Origin: Erythrobacter mangrovi
GTDB taxonomy: Bacteria > Pseudomonadota > Alphaproteobacteria > Sphingomonadales > Sphingomonadaceae
DNA: 64,000 nt
Assembly (NCBI RefSeq): GCF_013260645.1
Contig: NZ_CP053921.1
Location: 2,177,763 to 2,241,762 of the forward strand
Direction of reading: 5' to 3'
Below the pieces are notes generated by a model, which saw nothing but the letters and a program-made list of their open reading frames with translations, did no database searches and was not told the origin of the DNA. A program made the position numbers and the translations under genes. Positions 58,582-64,000 of the stretch are shown in pieces (position 1 is the first letter of the stretch; every line of letters begins with the position of its first letter).

Positions 58582-59531
58582 GCGAGCCCCCTGCGCATCC
58601 GCAACAAGAGCCACAGGAAGAAGGGCGCGCCGAGCAGGCTGAGCGCAATGCCCAGTCGCAACTCGGTCACGAGCGGCAGCACACGCACAACACTGTCGGC
58701 GACGAGCACCAGCAAGGCGCCGGCCAGCGCGCTTGGAATGAGTAATTGTGAGGGACGCCGATCGGTCAGCGGGCGCACCAGATGCGGGACGATCAATCCG
58801 ACGAAACCGATGATCCCAGCCACAGCTACACTGGCCCCCACGGTCAGCCCGATCCCGGCGATCAGCAACCACAAGAGCCGATGTGGATCGACACCGAGCG
58901 AGCGGGCCACCGGCTCGCCCAAGGTCAGCGCGTCGAGCGCCTTCCCACTGCGCCACAGCAGTGCCACACCCACCGCCACGAGCGGTGCGGCAAGCCATAC
59001 TTCACGCCAGCTGCGATCGGTCAGCGCGCCGTTGAGCCATGTCACGATCTCGCTCATGGCAAAGGCGTTGGGAGCCATGCTGATTGCGAGCGCCGTGAGC
59101 GCCCCGGCAAGGCTCGCGACCATCAGCCCCGCAAGCGTGAACAGCGCGATACCGCCGGTGCGGCCCGCGATCGCGGCCAGCAATGCCATCGCTCCGCCCG
59201 CCCCGACCAGCGCGAATAGCGGGAGCAGGTAGGGCGAGGCCGCATAGCCGAACCACAGTGCGACCACCGCCCCCAGCGCCGCGCCCGGGGCGATACCGAA
59301 GAGGCCGGGATCGGCCAACGGATTGCGCAGATAGCCCTGCATCGCCGCCCCACTGGCGCCCAGCCCCGCCCCAACCACGATCGCCAGCACGGCACGCGGC
59401 AAGCGCAGTTCGGCAAGGATCAGCGCAGCATTGGGTGTGGTTGCCGGATCGAGCCAGACCCGGCCCGCCAGCAGTGAAAGCGGGATCGCCAGCGCCAGCA
59501 ACAGCGCGAAGATCAGCGTGGCGCGGTTCAT
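58578..59531 (-). CDS. btuC: Vitamin B12 ABC transporter permease
   Basis: 317-residue FecCD-type permease with about ten transmembrane helices. The family motifs RLPRAVLAIVVGAGLGASGAAMQG and NPLADPGLFGIAPGAALG are visible, as is the TM region ending LLLRMRRG. The start MNRATLIFALLL is chosen because the preceding 21 codons overlap btuF and lack hydrophobic character. 4-bp overlaps at both ends couple it to btuF and btuD. Confidence 0.9.
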   Translation of the reverse strand: MNRATLIFALLLALAIPLSLLAGRVWLDPATTPNAALILAELRLPRAVLAIVVGAGLGASGAAMQGYLRNPLADPGLFGIAPGAALGAVVALWFGYAASPYLLPLFALVGAGGAMALLAAIAGRTGGIALFTLAGLMVASLAGALTALAISMAPNAFAMSEIVTWLNGALTDRSWREVWLAAPLVAVGVALLWRSGKALDALTLGEPVARSLGVDPHRLLWLLIAGIGLTVGASVAVAGIIGFVGLIVPHLVRPLTDRRPSQLLIPSALAGALLVLVADSVVRVLPLVTELRLGIALSLLGAPFFLWLLLRMRRGLA

Positions 59532-60340
59532 GAAACCGACCGCCGGATTTCCGCCAGCCGCTCTGCTGCGCGGATGATCGTTGGGCCGCCGCAATAGATC
59601 AGGCGCGTGTCGAAGGCTGCGCGACGCATTTCCGGCAATTGATCGAGTACGGGGTGGCGCTGGCCCACCTCGCTACCAGCCACCAGCAGGAGCTGCGGCG
59701 GATCCGCCACCACCTGCTCGAGTGAAAGGTAGTCGGCCTGCGCCATGCCGCGCGCTTTGCCGTAGCTGGAATAGCCGGTGCGACGCAGCAGGTCACTCAC
59801 CAGCGAGGTCTCGCCCGGGACGATCCCCCCGGGTTGCCACAGGGCCGCCTCGACCGACACATCCTGTGGCCGCGCGGCTGCGAGCGCTGCCTCGATACGC
59901 TCGATCAGCGCTTCACCTGCAGCCGGATTGCCCACCAGCCCAGCCAGTTCACGCACCTGTGCTTCGCTTTCCGCAACGGTGCCGGCACTGCCGTAGGACG
60001 CGACCCTAAGACCGAGCCGCTCGAGCCCCGCACGCGTCGCCGGATCGAGGAAGCTCGATGCCACGACAAGATCGGGGTCGAGCGCGAGAATCTCCTCCAC
60101 CGTTCCCCCGGTCGCAGCGAAACGTGCTGCGGCGGCCGGCTCCATTGAGCTCGCCTTCGGATCCTTGCTGTAATGCGAAATCGCCAGCAACTGCCCCGGC
60201 GCAGCAACCTCTGCCAGTATCGCGTCGGTGCAGGGATTGAGACTGACCACGGTCGGCTGCCGCGTATCGGGCGCCCGCGCCGGCCCCTGGCCCGCACATC
60301 CGGCGAGCATCAGGACCAGCGCGGGCAGCAGTCGGATCAC
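59528..60340 (-). CDS. btuF: Vitamin B12 periplasmic binding protein, lipoprotein
   Basis: 270-residue substrate-binding protein of the helical-backbone class. Lipobox MLAGC (C15) anchors it at the outer face of the inner membrane. VVSLNPCTDAILAEV is the family start and EILALDPDLVVA the conserved central strand. It overlaps btuB and btuC by 4 bp each. Substrate is taken from the operon and riboswitch. Confidence 0.88.
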   Translation of the reverse strand: MIRLLPALVLMLAGCAGQGPARAPDTRQPTVVSLNPCTDAILAEVAAPGQLLAISHYSKDPKASSMEPAAAARFAATGGTVEEILALDPDLVVASSFLDPATRAGLERLGLRVASYGSAGTVAESEAQVRELAGLVGNPAAGEALIERIEAALAAARPQDVSVEAALWQPGGIVPGETSLVSDLLRRTGYSSYGKARGMAQADYLSLEQVVADPPQLLLVAGSEVGQRHPVLDQLPEMRRAAFDTRLIYCGGPTIIRAAERLAEIRRSVS

Positions 60341-62187
60341 ATCCGTACCCTTACCCCGGCGAACACGCCGCGTCCGGGGGACGCATAACCGCTCGCGGTC
60401 TGGTAATCGTCGTCGAACAGGTTCTCGACCCGCCCGTAGATTTCGACACCATCCGAAACCGGCATGGATGCGCGCAGGTCGAAGACTTCATAGCCATCCA
60501 GGCGGGTGAAGTTGCCTGCATCGTCATAGCTTCTTCCGACGAGGCGCAGATCCGCACCGAGCTTGAGCCCGAACGGCGCTTCATAGTCGGCAAATAGCGT
60601 CGCAAAATGGCGCGGGCGACGGGCTAGGTCATTGCCCGTCGTGCGATCTTCTGCATCGACGAAGCTGTAGACGCCCGACAGGCGCAATCCCTCGGCAACG
60701 TCGAAACCGGCCTCTGCCTCGATACCCTGCGCGCGGGCACGTGCGGTGTTGTCATAGAAACCGAATGGGCGGGCATCGCTGAAGGCGAAGCTGATCAGGT
60801 CTTCGCTGTCCCGACGGAAGGCGGTCACCGCAAAATGCGTGTCGCGCCCACGCTCGCCGTGCTCCACACCGAAATCCACGCTGGTGCTGACTTCAGGCCG
60901 GAGCTCCGCGTTGCCGAAGAAGGAATAGAGCTGGAACAGTGTGGGCGCCTTGAAGCCCTCGCCCACGCTCGCCCGAACTCGCCAGTCGCCGCCGATGCGG
61001 TAGGAAATATCCCCGCCGAAGCTGGCATGCGATCCGAAGAGCTCGTGATCGTCGACCCGCCCGCCGGCGTGGACGGCAAGACCTCCGAGCACCCAGCCGA
61101 GCTGGATGTAGCCACCGGTAATATCAACCGAAGCCTGGGTGTCGAAGGTGGTGACGTAGTCGGACCATTCGTGCTCACCGCCAAACGCCACGGTCAGCCC
61201 GCCGATCGCGCGATATTCGCCGCGCAGCTGGATGCGTTCGGAATGCCCGTCGCTGGCAAAGCTCACCGCACCATCATCGTCGAGGTTATCGCGCTCGGTA
61301 TCGGAGAGGCTGTAGGCCGCGCGCAGCGTCCAGTCGTTACCGTAATAGCTTATTCCGACATCGCCCCAATGGCGGCGGGTTTCCTGCGTTTCGAAGGTGT
61401 CGGCCAGCACGAAATCGGGAGCCGGGAAACCATCGATATCGAGATCGCCCTCGCTCCAGTTCGCATGGGCAAACAGCTCAAGCTGCGGAGTGATGTCGAC
61501 GAAAGCCGATCCGCCCAGCACGACCTGTTCGAAGCCGTCCGGCTCCGAGCCCGAAGCCGCGGCCGAAAAGCCGTCTGTGCGGTACCATGAGCCGGTCAGG
61601 CCGACAAAATAACCATCGCTCTTCAACCCGCCTGCCGCGCTGGTGAACAGCGAATCGCGCGAACCGTATTCGACATTACCGCTGATCCCCGCTTCGCCGC
61701 GGGTCGAGACATCGACCACGCCGCCGATCGCATCGGAGCCCCAGATCGTGCTGTTCGAGCCGCGCAGGATATCGAACTTGCCCGCCGTCCCCAGCAACAG
61801 ATTGCCGAAGTCGAATCCGCCTCCGGGCGCCGCCGGATCGGAAACTCGGACCCCGTCCACCAGCACCAAGAGCTGTTCGGACGACGCGCCCCGCACGTTG
61901 ACGCCAGCAAAGCTGCCGACACCGCCATTGCGGGCGAGCGAGACGCCCGGCGTACGCCGCAGCACGCGCTCGACGTCGGCTCCCTGGACGCTTTCGATCT
62001 CGCCACGATCGATGATCGTCACGGCCTGCCCGGTGTTGCCGATATCGGTACCCAGACCGTTGGCGGTGACGGTTATGCTCGATGCCGGGTCGTCGGCTTG
62101 GGGCGCAAACGCCTCATCCTCAGACTCTTGGGCCAAGACGGGCGTCGAAAGAAGCAAAGCAGTCAGAAAGAACAGATATTTGGACAC
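60337..62187 (-). CDS. btuB: TonB-dependent vitamin B12 receptor
   Basis: 616-residue outer-membrane barrel. A GTG start (VSKYLFFLTALLLSTPVLAQ) is preferred because AGGAGG lies four bases upstream and a signal peptide follows at once; a 24-codon upstream extension is rejected. The plug domain contains ITVTANG (TonB-box-like region), VERVLRRTPGVSLARNGG and the DGVRVSDP stretch. The barrel ends with VRVRM. The first gene of the operon, it lies behind a cobalamin riboswitch. Confidence 0.93.
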   Translation of the reverse strand: MSKYLFFLTALLLSTPVLAQESEDEAFAPQADDPASSITVTANGLGTDIGNTGQAVTIIDRGEIESVQGADVERVLRRTPGVSLARNGGVGSFAGVNVRGASSEQLLVLVDGVRVSDPAAPGGGFDFGNLLLGTAGKFDILRGSNSTIWGSDAIGGVVDVSTRGEAGISGNVEYGSRDSLFTSAAGGLKSDGYFVGLTGSWYRTDGFSAAASGSEPDGFEQVVLGGSAFVDITPQLELFAHANWSEGDLDIDGFPAPDFVLADTFETQETRRHWGDVGISYYGNDWTLRAAYSLSDTERDNLDDDGAVSFASDGHSERIQLRGEYRAIGGLTVAFGGEHEWSDYVTTFDTQASVDITGGYIQLGWVLGGLAVHAGGRVDDHELFGSHASFGGDISYRIGGDWRVRASVGEGFKAPTLFQLYSFFGNAELRPEVSTSVDFGVEHGERGRDTHFAVTAFRRDSEDLISFAFSDARPFGFYDNTARARAQGIEAEAGFDVAEGLRLSGVYSFVDAEDRTTGNDLARRPRHFATLFADYEAPFGLKLGADLRLVGRSYDDAGNFTRLDGYEVFDLRASMPVSDGVEIYGRVENLFDDDYQTASGYASPGRGVFAGVRVRM

Positions 62188-62284
62188 AAAACCTCCTGTC
62201 AAAAGCGAACGTCGCTCATGACGGGAAGGAGCGGAATTGCTCGCATCCACGTTTGCCATCGGTACACCCCGCCCGCGGCCGAAC

Positions 62285-62455
62285 GACGCGCATAGGCAGG
62301 TCTCCTGGCTCCCGGATCATCACTCTTGCACCGCCTTCCCGGGCACCGGCCCAGTGGCATGTGGCACAATCGCTCCCCGGTCACAGTTGCGGGGGCAGCG
62401 AGGGCATCCAACCCTCTTCCCTCTTCGGGCCTGCGCGAACAGGCCAACCCATGAC
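62285..62455 (-). promoter_or_regulatory. Cobalamin riboswitch of btuB
   Basis: On the minus strand the B12 box AGCCAGGAGACCTGCC is at 62310-62295, an excellent match. Upstream of it are GCTGCCCCCGCAACTGT and the GCCACTG segment, both conserved in the class. Edges (start near 62455) are estimated. Adenosylcobalamin binding would shut down expression of the btu operon. Confidence 0.93.
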
Positions 62456-62616
62456 GCGCGGGCGCTCTAACCAAGGATCGGGCCCGGCACAAGCACGGGG
62501 TTCCTTACGCATTGCGCGTTAAGCCGCGGGCGAAGCGGCGTCCCGTACCGGGACCGCGGGCGCGATCGACTCCCGCATACCATTTGCCCGGGCTAGGGGT
62601 TGGCAGGACTGGAAGA

Positions 62617-63729
62617 GTGCAGTTGGACCAGGTGGACGGCAGCTTAGGAAGGCAAGCAACGGCCCAACGCCGGGGCGCGGGATCGCGCGCGCGGCGCAGC
62701 GCCCAGCGCCGCAAGGGTCGCCGCCAGCTGGCAAGTCGGCTTGCCATTCTCGCGTCCGCAATCGCCGTTCCCACGGTCGCCGCGCAGGGCGAATGGAGCG
62801 TGCTGAGCCAGGCGATCGGGCTGGGCGACGAACGCGCTCAGCTCATCCCCATGCCCTTCGAAACCGCCGGGGAGAGCTTTCCTGGCTCGGCATTCTATTA
62901 TCTTGAAGACGCCCCGCGCCTGACCACCGATCTTGCGGCGCTGCGCGAGGATAACGATACGCTGGAAACCGTGCAGTTCGCCGAAAGCCACGGCGCAGGC
63001 GCGACGGCGCAGGCCTTCCGCGCAGCAGGGAGCGGGCTCGACAAGGCACGGGCGCTGCAATGCCTGTCGATGGCGGTCTATTATGAAGCGGCCAGCGAGA
63101 GCTACGCGGGCCAGCAGGCGGTGGCGCAGGTCGTGCTCAACCGCGTCGCGCACCCAGCCTACCCGGCCAGTGTCTGCGGCGTGGTATTCCAGGGCTCGGA
63201 GCGCAAGACCGGCTGCCAGTTCACCTTCTCCTGCGATGGTTCGCTTCGGCGGACCCCATCCCGGCAAGGTTGGTCCCGCGCACAATCGGTAGCCCTGGGC
63301 GCACTGGCGGGCGAGGTCTACCGCCCGATCGGCCGGGCGACGCATTACCACACCAATTACGTGAACCCCTATTGGGCGGCGAGCCTCGATTACATCACCA
63401 GCATCGGCGCGCATCGCTTCTATCGCTGGAAGGGTGGTGCGGGCAGCGCTGGAGCCTTCAGCCAGGGTTACGCCGGATATGAACCGGCCGCCGCAGCACC
63501 TTCCGTCCGTCGCGCCGAAACCGAGACTCCCGGTCCTGTACGAGCCGTTCCTCCGCCGCCCAATTCGGCGCTGGGGATCGGCGGGCATCCCGACATGCCG
63601 GTCGGCGCACCCGCTCCGGCCGCAGTCCCGGCAAGCCAGCGCAGTGGCCTGCTGCCGCAATCGGGCCGCGTGAGAGACGAATACGCGAACAGCGGGCGAT
63701 GGATCCGCGAGCCAGGCAAGAGCGACTGA
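62617..63729 (+). CDS. SleB-type cell wall hydrolase
   Basis: About 370-residue protein with a Hydrolase_2 (SleB) domain that cleaves peptidoglycan. The catalytic glutamate is in MAVYYEAASESYAGQQAVAQVVLNRV, and GCQFTFSCDG and THYHTNYVNPYWA are further family blocks. An N-terminal basic stretch plus hydrophobic helix (LASRLAILASAIAVPTVAA) acts as signal anchor. The C-terminus is Pro-rich. No ATG begins the frame: GTG 62617, TTG 62623 or GTG 62632 are possible. Located next to the divergent btu operon. Confidence 0.82.
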   Translation: MQLDQVDGSLGRQATAQRRGAGSRARRSAQRRKGRRQLASRLAILASAIAVPTVAAQGEWSVLSQAIGLGDERAQLIPMPFETAGESFPGSAFYYLEDAPRLTTDLAALREDNDTLETVQFAESHGAGATAQAFRAAGSGLDKARALQCLSMAVYYEAASESYAGQQAVAQVVLNRVAHPAYPASVCGVVFQGSERKTGCQFTFSCDGSLRRTPSRQGWSRAQSVALGALAGEVYRPIGRATHYHTNYVNPYWAASLDYITSIGAHRFYRWKGGAGSAGAFSQGYAGYEPAAAAPSVRRAETETPGPVRAVPPPPNSALGIGGHPDMPVGAPAPAAVPASQRSGLLPQSGRVRDEYANSGRWIREPGKSD

Positions 63730-63855
63730 CGCAGGCCCAGCACTATCAGTGCTTTACCACTTTACAACCATGCTACGGAACCGAAGCTTAGGTGCCCCGG
63801 ACTATCAGGTGCATTGTGCCTTCGAGGCGCAACGGGATCACCAGAGGAGTCGCCC

Positions 63856-64000
63856 TTGTCCGTCCATTTCGCCGCTGCCCGCTCAACTTCCCATTCGCCG
63901 ATTGCGCGTGCACTGGCGAAGAAGGCCTGCGCTCGTGCCGCGAATGACAATGGAGATGCCGCACGCATGGCGGCGGAGGCTTCGTCCTTCGATCACATGA
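63856..64000 (+). CDS. Conserved sphingomonad protein, 3' end beyond window
   Basis: A TTG start (SVHFAAARSTSHSPIARALA) follows GAGGAG and opens a frame to the window end, 48 codons visible. The stretch ARALAKKACARAANDN resembles the N-terminus of a short protein common in sphingomonads with unknown role. It is truncated by the window, so length and function are unknown. The shorter frames in other phases here lack coding character. Confidence 0.5.
   Translation, partial: MSVHFAAARSTSHSPIARALAKKACARAANDNGDAARMAAEASSFDHM

Noticed and set aside
63749..64000. Open frame from 63749 to the window end in another phase
   Set aside because: Its residues have no coding pattern, while the TTG frame from 63856 has an RBS and a sphingomonad-like N-terminus.

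Overview
The window is a high-GC chromosomal segment of an alphaproteobacterium, most likely Sphingomonadales and probably Erythrobacteraceae. This rests on protein flavour (a CckA-type hybrid kinase, sphingomonad-type small proteins, IalB-like and TIR-TPR proteins), on GTTC-N7-GTTC SOS boxes typical of alphaproteobacteria, and on a CckA-linked gene order. No rRNA, tRNA or CRISPR array was seen.

Layout. 1-9 kb: end of a KefB-type antiporter, then a minus-strand run reading recA, glutathione S-transferase, UDP-glucose dehydrogenase, UDP-glucuronate epimerase, a methyltransferase and alaS. recA has a LexA box over its likely -35 and its own terminator. 9-24 kb: cckA with a coupled DUF2062 gene, smpB, an AspA-like deacylase, dapA, a soluble lytic transglycosylase coupled to a Gre factor, an IalB-like protein and a VOC protein, rlmN, a MOSC protein, a glycine-zipper protein, a PhzF-like enzyme, and a coupled SDR / cytochrome b561 / molybdopterin oxidoreductase operon. 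24-31 kb: two cyclopropane-fatty-acid synthases flank a Tat-lipoprotein tyrosinase, its coupled lipoprotein partner and an acyltransferase. 31-35 kb: NHL-propeller protein, LysR regulator, argG, a 0.9 kb stretch that looks like a structured RNA rather than protein, and an RlpA-like protein.

35-41 kb is accessory: lineage-specific proteins of unknown role, a frameshifted remnant of a duplicated HTH gene, and next to it a low-GC island with a coupled two-gene unit. Its second protein has an R-x6-H motif of the HEPN/Abi-C kind and a C-terminal winged-helix-like region. This is the best candidate in the window for an undescribed (possibly defence or toxin-type) system.

41-64 kb: secreted methyltransferase-like protein, uvrA with a second SOS box, a perfect 17-bp hairpin, an unknown beta-rich protein convergent with a TIR-TM-TPR protein, a propeller lipoprotein, an M13 peptidase, two paralogous membrane diguanylate cyclases, ThpR, an M3 peptidase, and a complete vitamin B12 uptake operon (btuB-btuF-btuC-btuD, every junction a 4-nt overlap) under a cobalamin riboswitch. 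A SleB-type cell wall hydrolase and the start of a short lineage-specific gene close the window.

A 21-bp element built on a tandem TGTTCCA heptamer occurs three times (19762, 25563, 37187), once inside a coding sequence. Starts were moved downstream from the longest open frame wherever homology, a signal peptide or a ribosome binding site argued for it.
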